A stretch of 5,825 nucleotides of DNA from Rugosibacter sp. GTDB lineage: Bacteria; Pseudomonadota; Gammaproteobacteria; Burkholderiales; Rhodocyclaceae. The position numbers and the translations under genes are program-made. Numbering within the stretch: position 1 is the first letter of the stretch; each line of letters starts with the position of its first letter. Shown one piece after another: positions 1 through 5,825 of the stretch. The stretch covers positions 1 to 5,825 of the forward strand of contig JALRCC010000143.1 of NCBI GenBank assembly GCA_023257495.1. Direction: 5' to 3'. Under the pieces are notes generated by a model. That model ran no database searches. It was not told the DNA's origin and saw only the letters and a program-made list of their open reading frames with translations.

Positions 1-1848
1 CTGGGCAACGGCGTGGGGCAGGATGTGGTCGATCACGTCTCGCAACTGGGCGTGAAAGATGGCGCGATGATTATCGTGGGCGAGGATTACGGTGGTTCCA
101 GCACCACGGTGTTACAGCGCACGCTGCCCTGGGGCCACAAAATCGGCATGCCGGTGATTGATCCGCGTCATGATCAGCAAGTGCTGCATCGTATGGTTAA
201 AGAAGGCATGGATTTATCGCGCGATAGCAACTCTGTGGTGGCCTTGTTGCTAAGGCCGCAACACTCGCATGCCAATGCGGAGATCAAGGTGGGCGACAAT
301 GTGCGGCCAAAAATCAGTACGGTCAATAAGCTCAAGGAATTTCGCCGCGATCCGACGATTTTTGCTTTGCCGCCGTATTCGTTTCAGCAAGAAGCCAAGC
401 GCTTCGAAGAGCGCTTGCCCACGGTCGCGCGCTTGATTGTCGAACGGCAGCTGAATGAGTTTTTTGGTAACGAAGAGGCCAAGGTTGGCATCATCACGCA
501 CGGTACGACGTTTAACACCACCCTGCGGTTACTCAGCATCATGGGTCTGGCGGATGAATTTGGCGCGCTGGACTCGCGCATCCATCTGCTGCAACTCAAT
601 GTCATTTATCCATTGAACGATGAGCAGATTGCTGACTTCATCGGCGATAAGACCCATGTGCTGCTGGTAGAAGAAGGCCAGCCGGATTTAATGGAAAGCC
701 ATATCCGCGCGTTGATTCAGAAAAAAGACATTCGCGTGAAGTTTTTTGGCCATGATTTAGTGCCCAGGTATGGCGAGCTGATTCCTGAAAAACTCGGCCC
801 CGCCTTGGCGCAGTTCATTATGCAGGCCATTCCCGGGACGGGTGCAGCACCGGGTGATGCGGTGCAGGGCTTGATCAATCGCAAACGTCAGGCGCTGGGT
901 CTGTTCCCCGCGCCTGTACCGCCACGCTTCCCGACTTTCTGCACGGGCTGCCCCGAGCGGCCGGTGTTTTCGCAGATGAAGATTCAGGAGTACACCACGG
1001 GGGTAAAAGATTGGCACGGGGGCGATGTGGGTTGCTATGGCATGGCCGGGTTTATTCCATTCCAGATGTCGGACTCCAACGTGGGTATGGGTGCCGGCAT
1101 GGCGGCAGCCTCTGCCGTTTCGGCGATGTCCGAGCAGCATAACGTGTCGGTCGTGGGGGATGGCACGCTGTGGCACAGTGCTTTTAACACGTCTGCTGCG
1201 AATGCCATTTATAACCGCCAAGACAGCACCTATATTGTGCTCGACAACAAATGGACGGCCATGACCGGGGCGCACGAAAACCCCAACGTAGGCAAGTTGA
1301 TGACGGGTGAGGCAGTTGGCACCGAGATGAGCATTGTGAAAACCTTTGCCGCCATGGGGGTCAAGAAAATAGAAAGCGCCAACCCGTATGACTTCCGCGA
1401 TTTTCAGGAAAAGATGAAAAAGATCCGGCGGGATGCAAAGATTCCACAGGTTCGCGTATTGGTTTCTGATGCTGAATGCATGCTGCAAAAACAGCGCCGC
1501 GTCAAGCCGGAACGCGCTGCTGCCATCAAGGCAGGCGAGCGGGTTGAAATTGATCGTTTGGGTGTGGATGCCGAAGTGTGTGTTGGGGATCACGCCTGCA
1601 TGCGCTTTAACGGTTGCCCATCACTCACCTTGGCCGACGGCCCGAACAGCTTGCGCACAGCGCCTGTGGCGGCAATTGATACAAACTGTGTCGGCTGTGG
1701 GGTGTGTGGCGAGATCACCACAGCGGCACAGCTGTGCCCTTCGTTTTTCAAGGTTACCAAAATTGAAAATGCCAGCTGGCTGGAAAAGATCAAGGCCGGT
1801 ATTTCGCGCCTGATGATTGGCCGCTCTGTTGTGCGGCCCTCTGTGTGA
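1..1848 (+). CDS. Indolepyruvate/2-oxoacid:ferredoxin oxidoreductase, alpha (TPP and Fe-S) subunit, 5'-truncated
   Basis: This enzyme family oxidatively decarboxylates 2-oxo acids (classically indolepyruvate and other arylpyruvates) to acyl-CoA, passing electrons to ferredoxin in the cytoplasm. The frame is open to the left edge, so the GTG at position 13 is not a credible start; roughly 100-140 N-terminal residues are probably missing. Numbering from the first visible codon, the N-terminal part resembles the pyruvate-oxidoreductase core. A CTGCPER motif (Cys314, Cys317) matches the IorA-type CxxC that precedes the TPP domain. The TPP signature is GDG at 386-388 followed by DN at 415-416. The C-terminus has two cysteine groups: Cys527, Cys533 and Cys539-Pro, then Cys563-x2-Cys566-x2-Cys569-x9-Cys579-Pro, consistent with 4Fe-4S binding. 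The gamma-type partner subunit (iorB) is not downstream, so it is either upstream or elsewhere. Family assignment is firm; the true substrate (arylpyruvate or another 2-oxo acid) cannot be read from the sequence. Confidence 0.9.
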   Translation: MGNGVGQDVVDHVSQLGVKDGAMIIVGEDYGGSSTTVLQRTLPWGHKIGMPVIDPRHDQQVLHRMVKEGMDLSRDSNSVVALLLRPQHSHANAEIKVGDNVRPKISTVNKLKEFRRDPTIFALPPYSFQQEAKRFEERLPTVARLIVERQLNEFFGNEEAKVGIITHGTTFNTTLRLLSIMGLADEFGALDSRIHLLQLNVIYPLNDEQIADFIGDKTHVLLVEEGQPDLMESHIRALIQKKDIRVKFFGHDLVPRYGELIPEKLGPALAQFIMQAIPGTGAAPGDAVQGLINRKRQALGLFPAPVPPRFPTFCTGCPERPVFSQMKIQEYTTGVKDWHGGDVGCYGMAGFIPFQMSDSNVGMGAGMAAASAVSAMSEQHNVSVVGDGTLWHSAFNTSAANAIYNRQDSTYIVLDNKWTAMTGAHENPNVGKLMTGEAVGTEMSIVKTFAAMGVKKIESANPYDFRDFQEKMKKIRRDAKIPQVRVLVSDAECMLQKQRRVKPERAAAIKAGERVEIDRLGVDAEVCVGDHACMRFNGCPSLTLADGPNSLRTAPVAAIDTNCVGCGVCGEITTAAQLCPSFFKVTKIENASWLEKIKAGISRLMIGRSVVRPSV

Positions 1849-1856
1849 CCGGATAT

Positions 1857-1882
1857 TTCAAGTGCTTGAAGTGACGTTTTTT
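1857..1882 (+). terminator. Weak inverted repeat followed by a T-run, possible terminator or operator
   Basis: Just after the oxidoreductase stop codon, TTCAAG and CTTGAA (1857-1862 and 1865-1870) form an inverted repeat around a TG centre. Six T residues follow at 1877-1882. As an RNA hairpin it would be five A/U-rich pairs with a four-base loop, and the T-run starts six bases downstream, so it would be a poor intrinsic terminator. It could equally be a regulator half-site pair upstream of the dioxygenase promoter. Confidence 0.25.
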
Positions 1883-1888
1883 ATGGGT

Positions 1889-1928
1889 GTGACATGAAAA
1901 ATTAAGGCTGTATTTTTGTAGCGATAAA
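1889..1928 (+). promoter_or_regulatory. Candidate sigma70-type promoter and leader upstream of the dioxygenase gene
   Basis: GTGACA at 1889-1894 (one mismatch to TTGACA) lies 16 bp before TATTTT at 1911-1916, in an AT-rich stretch. Transcription would start near the AGCGATAAA that follows (1920-1928). The string TATTTTT, GT, AGCGATAAA recurs without the GT upstream of the short-chain dehydrogenase gene, which adds some support. Downstream, the ribosome binding site is doubled: AGGAG at 1936-1940 and again at 1941-1945, the latter six bases before the ATG at 1952. The spacing from the upstream gene is large for one uninterrupted operon, which also fits an internal promoter. This was judged by eye only. 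Confidence 0.35.
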
Positions 1929-1951
1929 TAAAAACAGGAGAGGAGAGCATC

Positions 1952-2875
1952 ATGGCTGTATCACGACTGAGTTACCTGAGTATTCGCGCATTGGATCTGG
2001 CAGCAAGCGAGAAGCATTACACCGAGGTTATTGGTCTGCGGGTTACCGGTAGAAGTGCCGGGCAGGTGTATCTGCAGGCGCATGAATCGCAGGACCATCA
2101 CTGCATTATCTTGAATGCCTCTGACCGTGCAGGACTTGATCATGTGGGCTTTAAAGTCAATGATCCCAATGATCTGAACGAGGCGGAAAAAGGTGCTGCG
2201 GCATGGGGTTTGAAGACCCATCGTGTCGCAGCGGGAGAGATCATGGGGCAGGGTGAAGGACTCAGCATTGAGCTTCCATCAGGCCACATATTCAACCTGT
2301 TTTTTCACTCTGAAAAAGTCGGCTATTCATACGGGATGAAAGATCCGGACATCATTCTGGAAAACTTGAATGGTGTCTGGCCGGTGACGCATCTGGATCA
2401 CACGCTGCTTGCCGGAAATGATTGCGACAAAACCGCCAGATTTTTGCAGGAAGTGCTGGACTTCAATCTGACCGAATGCATCCATGGGCCGGACGGTAAT
2501 CCATTTGCATTCTTTCTGACCGTGAGCAGCACCATCCATAATGTGGCATTTGCTCCCGGCCCCCCCAATAGCCTGCACCATATTGCGTTTTATGTAAGCG
2601 ACCGGGCAGACGTGATTCGCCGTGTGGATATGCTCAAGCATCACAAAGTTGCCACTTTTGACTACGGCATCAGCCGTCACGGGGTGGCAGGGGTGACGAC
2701 GGTTTATTTTCATGATCCGTCGGGCAATCGCAATGAGTTTCAGTGTGGCGTGTATGAGGCTCCGACTGTGCGCAATAAGGTGCCGCCCATCGTTTGGGCA
2801 GGTGAAAATATTCCACGCGGGGTTTTCTATTATGAAAGTGCTGTGCTTGCCAACTTCTTTGAAGTGGTGACTTAA
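1952..2875 (+). CDS. Catechol 2,3-dioxygenase-type extradiol dioxygenase (type I, two VOC domains)
   Basis: This protein would cleave a catechol or substituted catechol next to its hydroxyls, using Fe(II) and O2, to give a 2-hydroxymuconic semialdehyde-type product. At 307 residues it is the usual length for XylE-like enzymes. An N-terminal VOC domain without metal ligands (about 5-120) precedes the catalytic VOC domain (about 145-270). All residues known from XylE align: metal ligands His150, His210 and Glu262; second-shell catalytic residues His196, His243 and Tyr252. The signature around 251-264 contains DPSGNRNE. The C-terminal tail (VW, then YY and FF near the end) also resembles XylE. 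The start is fixed by a strong ribosome binding site six bases upstream. It is followed after 54 bp by a divergent homologue. The class is secure; preference between catechol and 3- or 4-substituted catechols is unknown, so no symbol is assigned. Confidence 0.93.
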   Translation: MAVSRLSYLSIRALDLAASEKHYTEVIGLRVTGRSAGQVYLQAHESQDHHCIILNASDRAGLDHVGFKVNDPNDLNEAEKGAAAWGLKTHRVAAGEIMGQGEGLSIELPSGHIFNLFFHSEKVGYSYGMKDPDIILENLNGVWPVTHLDHTLLAGNDCDKTARFLQEVLDFNLTECIHGPDGNPFAFFLTVSSTIHNVAFAPGPPNSLHHIAFYVSDRADVIRRVDMLKHHKVATFDYGISRHGVAGVTTVYFHDPSGNRNEFQCGVYEAPTVRNKVPPIVWAGENIPRGVFYYESAVLANFFEVVT

Positions 2876-2929
2876 ATGGCGAAGCTGCCAATCTTATTTG
2901 TCGGTCCCACACTTTGGAGGATGTAAAGC

Positions 2930-3889
2930 ATGGCTTTGATTCATAGAGGTATCCATCGACTGGGTTACGCCCGGATTGCATTGAAAGATTCACGTTTGCT
3001 CAAAACGCGCGAGTTTTATACGCGAGAGGTAGGTTTGCTGGAGACGGGCATAGAGCCTCAGCGGGTGATGTTTCGCTGCTGGCACGAGCCCTATAAATTT
3101 TCATTCGTGGTCGATCAAAGCGATAAACCCGGGTTGGTTGAAATCGGCCTGCATGTGAGGGACGATATTGATCTGGATAATTTTCAGCACAAGCTCACCG
3201 CAGCAGGTGTTGCTGTTGATGTGGCAGAGGCCGATACCGAGCTGAAGGGCTTGGGCAAGTCCATCGCGTTTGATGTGCCGGCCGGCCCGCGTATCCGCCT
3301 ATTTGCGGATATTCAGCAGTTGGGTTATGTGTCCGGATTTGAGGGCCCTGATTGGGTTGCGCCCAAAGCGATACGTGGCACGGCGGCACCGCTCAATATC
3401 AACCATGTGGCGATTACCTCGCCCGATCCGGAACGGTGCATTGCCTTTTTGGCTGATATGCTGGGATTTTTGACGTCCGAAAAAATTGTCGATGACAAGG
3501 GCAAAACCATTTCGGCATTGTTGTTCCGCATGGCAAAAAATGTGGGTGGACAAGAAATTGCCATTTACCCTGGCAATGAAGTGAAGCTGCATCACATTGC
3601 GTTCACCAAAGAAGATTCATCAGACATCATGTCGGATGGTTATTTCCTGAAGAGTGACGGCGTGGAGCTGGATTTGTTGGGCCCGTTGCGCCAGCCCTAT
3701 GGCAACACGTTTTCAGTGCATTTTTTTGATTATTGCGGCGTGCGGCTGGAGCTCTGTGCCGTAGGGCGCATGACGGAAGTTCACCCGGAAATCAAGCCGG
3801 TGGTCTGGTCAGCATCCAATTTGCGAGAAGCGCTTTCCTATTACGATGAAGCGCTGGTGCCGGAAGAGTTTTTCATGCCATGTTTGTAG
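2930..3889 (+). CDS. Divergent extradiol dioxygenase-like VOC protein with altered catalytic residues
   Basis: A 319-residue two-domain VOC protein, clearly homologous to the upstream dioxygenase: it shares a LHHIAF segment, an FFD-x-x-G-x-R-x-E segment and a XylE-like C-terminal tail with VVW and YYDEAL. Gap-free local alignment with the neighbour places the metal ligands at His159, His222 and Glu274, all kept. The three second-shell residues needed for normal extradiol cleavage are all replaced: the His199 equivalent is Gln208, the His246 equivalent is Gln255 and the Tyr255 equivalent is His264. It therefore probably still binds a metal, but may catalyse another VOC reaction, act on an unusual substrate, or be a non-cleaving partner of the first protein. 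The start is supported by GGAGG at 2916-2920, nine bases before the ATG. The frame is intact and the composition normal, so this is not an obvious pseudogene. Confidence 0.85.
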   Translation: MALIHRGIHRLGYARIALKDSRLLKTREFYTREVGLLETGIEPQRVMFRCWHEPYKFSFVVDQSDKPGLVEIGLHVRDDIDLDNFQHKLTAAGVAVDVAEADTELKGLGKSIAFDVPAGPRIRLFADIQQLGYVSGFEGPDWVAPKAIRGTAAPLNINHVAITSPDPERCIAFLADMLGFLTSEKIVDDKGKTISALLFRMAKNVGGQEIAIYPGNEVKLHHIAFTKEDSSDIMSDGYFLKSDGVELDLLGPLRQPYGNTFSVHFFDYCGVRLELCAVGRMTEVHPEIKPVVWSASNLREALSYYDEALVPEEFFMPCL

Positions 3890-3916
3890 GCGAGGAGCGA
3901 CACTGAATTTCGATGA

Positions 3917-3984
3917 GGCGTCTGGCTAAGAATGAATAGCCAGCGCTTGATTCGATGTCTCCGTGTAGCCAGCGCCGACTTTTT
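3917..3984 (+). promoter_or_regulatory. Competing hairpins with T-run: possible attenuator or terminator before the cupin gene
   Basis: The 123-bp gap between the second dioxygenase-like gene and the cupin contains an arm GGCG-T-CTGGCTA (3917-3928) that can pair with either of two direct copies of TAGCCAGCGC (3937-3946 and 3966-3975). Pairing with the first copy gives a compact stem of about ten pairs with one bulged T and an eight-base loop. Pairing with the second (extended by C3976) gives eleven pairs closing a longer loop, followed by five T residues at 3980-3984. The two structures exclude each other, as in attenuators. It may instead be a simple partial terminator that lowers expression of the downstream genes. 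No leader peptide or ligand-binding fold was recognised. TTTTTCAA is also repeated at 3980-3987 and 3995-4002. Confidence 0.4.
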
Positions 3985-4012
3985 CAATGTTTGATTTTTC
4001 AAGGAGCAGGTA

Positions 4013-4366
4013 ATGAATCTAGTCAAAATTTCAGCAGGACCTGACGGTAAATCCTTTTTTGAAGACACGCCGATTACTTTGACAGACAAAGGCAAGTTCG
4101 GGCGTTTTTCCGATCTACAGGTGGCACCAGGTTTCATGTTTCGCGAATCTAACGCCGATTACGCCTCGGGCTGGCATGTGGTGCCTAATCCGGTGTATCT
4201 GATTTTTCTGGGGGGGCAGGTTGAAATCACCGTCGGCACGGGTGAGAAACGTGTGTTTGGCGCGGGTTCCGTCGTCTATGCAGACGATATGACCGGTGAG
4301 GGGCACAGCACGCGCTCGATATCAAGCGATCCGATACGGTCCATTCTGGTGAATTTGCCGGTTTGA
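4013..4366 (+). CDS. Small single-domain cupin protein
   Basis: A 117-residue protein with one beta-barrel cupin domain and no signal peptide or membrane segment. Visible hallmarks are WHVVP (His55) opening the first motif, GGQVEI at 67-72, GxGxxxxFGAGSVV at 75-88, and TGEGHSTR (His98) in the second motif. This is the small-cupin pattern with one His in each motif; the HxH pair and Glu of the canonical first motif are not evident, so metal binding is uncertain. AAGGAG at 4001-4006 lies six bases before the ATG. It sits between ring-cleavage genes and beta-oxidation genes, so a role in the same pathway is likely, for example as an isomerase, decarboxylase, oxygenase or ligand-binding accessory, but none of these can be chosen from the sequence. 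Confidence 0.8.
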   Translation: MNLVKISAGPDGKSFFEDTPITLTDKGKFGRFSDLQVAPGFMFRESNADYASGWHVVPNPVYLIFLGGQVEITVGTGEKRVFGAGSVVYADDMTGEGHSTRSISSDPIRSILVNLPV

Positions 4367-4402
4367 GTTGTTTCTTATTTCACAATTATTTTTAGCGATA
4401 AA
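4363..4402 (+). promoter_or_regulatory. Candidate promoter and leader motif upstream of the short-chain dehydrogenase gene
   Basis: TTGAGT at 4363-4368 lies 18 bp before TATTTT at 4387-4392, followed directly by AGCGATAAA (4394-4402). The block from 4387 to 4402 equals the one upstream of the first dioxygenase except that the latter has GT inserted after the T-run. The -35 element overlaps the cupin stop codon. The ribosome binding site for the next gene is only a weak AGAAGAG (4402-4408), which makes a shared regulatory or initiation role for the leader plausible. Assigned by eye; the match is AT-rich and may be partly chance. Confidence 0.3.
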
Positions 4403-4419
4403 GAAGAGCGCGTAAGCCT

Positions 4420-5184
4420 ATGGAAATCAAAGATAACGCATTTGTCATTACGGGGGCCAGTTCAGGGTTGGGTGCAGCAACTGCACGCATGCTGGTAGCT
4501 CAAGGCGGTCGCGTGCTGCTGGCGGATGTTAATCCGCAAGGCGAGCAGTTGGCCGCTGAACTGGGCAGTAACGCGCGGTTTGTGGTCACGGATGTGACCG
4601 ATCCCGCGAGTGCCCAAGCGGCCATTGACGCTTGTCTGGCGGCATTTGGCAACCTGCGCGGGCTGGTCAATTGCGCAGGCATTGCGCCAGGCGAAAAAGT
4701 GGTGGGCAAAGAGGGCGCACATTCGCTGGATACTTTCGCACGGGCTATCAATATCAATCTGATTGGCACCTTTAACATGCTGCGTCTGGCCGCCACCGCG
4801 ATGGCTGCACAGCCGCCCCTGGCCGAAAATGAGCGCGGAGTCATTGTGAATACGGCGTCCATTGCCGCGTTTGAAGGCCAGATTGGGCAGGCGGCTTATT
4901 CTGCGTCAAAAGGTGGCGTGGTAGCGATGACCTTGCCTATCGCGCGGGAACTTGCGCGTCACGGCATTCGCGTCATGGCGATTGCACCGGGTCTGTTCGA
5001 GACACCCATGCTGATGGGGTTGCCTGACAATGTACGTGAAGCCCTGGGTCAGTCGGTGCCTTATCCGCCCCGTCTGGGTCGTCCTGCAGAGTTTGCAGGT
5101 TTGGTGCAGCACATTATTGGCAACCTCATGCTCAACGGCGAAGTCATTCGACTAGATGGCGCTATTCGCGTACAGCCGCGTTGA
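4420..5184 (+). CDS. Short-chain 3-hydroxyacyl-CoA dehydrogenase (HSD10-like SDR)
   Basis: A classical short-chain dehydrogenase of 254 residues, most similar in motif wording to the type 2 3-hydroxyacyl-CoA dehydrogenase (HSD17B10) group, which oxidises 3-hydroxyacyl-CoAs to 3-ketoacyl-CoAs with NAD+. The Rossmann motif TGASSGLG covers 11-18. Asp36 at the end of the second strand indicates NAD rather than NADP. NCAG lies at 84-87, and the catalytic set is Asn113, Ser147, Tyr160 and Lys164 (YSASK). Segments [20 protein letters not shown] and [12 protein letters not shown] are characteristic of the HSD10 group. A thiolase starts 27 bp downstream, which strongly supports a beta-oxidation role. 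Related enzymes also accept alcohols and hydroxysteroids, so the chain substrate remains open; 3-hydroxybutyryl-CoA and 2-methyl-3-hydroxybutyryl-CoA are plausible. Confidence 0.92.
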   Translation: MEIKDNAFVITGASSGLGAATARMLVAQGGRVLLADVNPQGEQLAAELGSNARFVVTDVTDPASAQAAIDACLAAFGNLRGLVNCAGIAPGEKVVGKEGAHSLDTFARAININLIGTFNMLRLAATAMAAQPPLAENERGVIVNTASIAAFEGQIGQAAYSASKGGVVAMTLPIARELARHGIRVMAIAPGLFETPMLMGLPDNVREALGQSVPYPPRLGRPAEFAGLVQHIIGNLMLNGEVIRLDGAIRVQPR

Positions 5185-5211
5185 TGCGCTGTAAAAATTC
5201 AAGGAACAGAA

Positions 5212-5825
5212 ATGGCAAATGACAAGGCAAGCAATGTAGTCAATCATGATCCGGTAGTTATTCTCGGCGCTGCAAGAACGCCGATTGGTGCTTTTCAAGG
5301 CCAGCTTTCCGGGTTATCCGCGCCTGAGCTAGGGGCTGTAGCGATTCGCGAAGCGGTCAAGCGCGCAGGAATATCGCCTGAATCGGTGGACGAGGTGCTG
5401 TTTGGCACGTGTTTGTTCGCCGGACAAAAGCAGGCACCCGCACGACAAGCTGCCTTGAGTGGTGGGCTGCCAGGTTCTGCCGGATGCACTACCCTCACCA
5501 AAATGTGCGGCTCGGCCATGAAGGCTGTGATGCTGGGACATGATGTATTGCTGGCAGGCAGTTCCGGCATGGTGGTCGCAGGCGGCATGGAATCCATGAG
5601 CAATGCGCCTTATATTTTGCCACGCGCGCGCACGGGCTATCGTTTAGGCCATCAGAAAGTGCTGGATCACATGCTCACCGATGGTCTGGAAGATGCCGTC
5701 GAAAACCGTCTCATGGGTGACTTTGCTTGCGTATGGGCTGAGAAAAACAACTTTACTCGCAAGGATCAAGATGACTACGCGGTGACGTCAACCGAGCGTG
5801 CAAAGTTGGCAAATACCGATGGCAG
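5212..5825 (+). CDS. Acetyl-CoA C-acetyltransferase-type thiolase, 3'-truncated
   Basis: The frame opens at ATG 5212, six bases after AAGGA (5201-5205), and runs off the right edge, giving 204 complete codons, about half of a thiolase of roughly 390-400 residues. Thiolases split 3-ketoacyl-CoA with CoA to acetyl-CoA and a shortened acyl-CoA, or run in reverse. The start of the fold is visible as ILGAARTPIGAF (17-28), and the acylated nucleophile is Cys99 in TKMCGSAMKA. GGMESMSNAPY follows, which is typical of the acetyltransferase/degradative thiolase family. The first 13 residues are an extra, probably disordered N-terminal extension. The C-terminal GHP histidine and CxGGG cysteine lie outside the window. 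With the preceding 3-hydroxyacyl-CoA dehydrogenase it makes the last two steps of a beta-oxidation sequence, probably in one transcript. Confidence 0.93.
   Translation, partial: MANDKASNVVNHDPVVILGAARTPIGAFQGQLSGLSAPELGAVAIREAVKRAGISPESVDEVLFGTCLFAGQKQAPARQAALSGGLPGSAGCTTLTKMCGSAMKAVMLGHDVLLAGSSGMVVAGGMESMSNAPYILPRARTGYRLGHQKVLDHMLTDGLEDAVENRLMGDFACVWAEKNNFTRKDQDDYAVTSTERAKLANTDG

Noticed and set aside
13..15. GTG as the start of the first gene
   Set aside because: The frame is open upstream to the left edge and homology continues before it; the gene begins outside the window.
757..1593. Long open frame of 278 codons on the - strand inside the oxidoreductase gene
   Set aside because: It lies wholly antisense to a clearly recognisable gene, its translation is rich in His/Arg with no domain pattern, and it has no convincing ribosome binding site. 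It is a shadow frame.
3890..4012. Remnant of an insertion element in the gap before the cupin
   Set aside because: The repeats are short (8-10 nt), there are no transposase fragments or target-site duplications, and the structure is better explained as RNA hairpins.
4210..4216. Run of seven G in the cupin gene as a phase-variation tract
   Set aside because: Seven bases encoding Gly-Gly is short for slippage switching, and the frame is intact. A similar run of seven C at 2570-2576 in the dioxygenase gene is likewise explained by Gly-Pro-Pro codons.
5295..5603. - strand frame of 102 codons near the right edge
   Set aside because: It is antisense to the thiolase, whose frame runs on to the edge with clear family motifs; the translated - strand product shows no recognisable domain.

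Overview
The window looks like part of a bacterial aromatic-compound degradation cluster. It holds six genes, all on the + strand. The first is cut by the left edge and the last by the right edge. No mobile element, RNA gene or CRISPR array is visible. Moderate GC content, tight same-strand packing and the protein types (a long proteobacterial-style indolepyruvate:ferredoxin oxidoreductase alpha subunit, a XylE-type extradiol dioxygenase, an HSD10-like dehydrogenase) suggest a proteobacterium, most likely a betaproteobacterium. The taxon is inference; no marker gene is present.

Layout. Positions 1-1848 encode the 5'-truncated thiamine-diphosphate (TPP) and iron-sulfur subunit of an arylpyruvate/2-oxoacid:ferredoxin oxidoreductase. 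A gap of about 100 bp with a small inverted repeat and a possible promoter follows. Two tandem homologues of catechol 2,3-dioxygenase come next (1952-2875 and 2930-3889). The first has every known catalytic residue. The second keeps the metal ligands but has lost the second-shell catalytic residues. A 123-bp gap then contains two copies of a 10-nt sequence that compete for one complementary arm, the second copy followed by a T-run, as in an attenuator. After it come a small cupin (4013-4366), an HSD10-like short-chain 3-hydroxyacyl-CoA dehydrogenase (4420-5184) and the first half of an acetyl-CoA acetyltransferase-type thiolase (from 5212).

Working model (inference). The dioxygenase opens a catecholic ring to a 2-hydroxy/2-oxo acid. 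A ferredoxin-dependent 2-oxoacid oxidoreductase could turn a 2-oxo acid into an acyl-CoA, and the dehydrogenase and thiolase would finish beta-oxidation to acetyl-CoA. This would differ from the classical meta-pathway, which ends through a hydratase, an aldolase and acetaldehyde dehydrogenase; none of those is in the window. A more conservative reading is a mixed aromatic locus in which the oxidoreductase handles arylpyruvates and the other genes serve separate steps.
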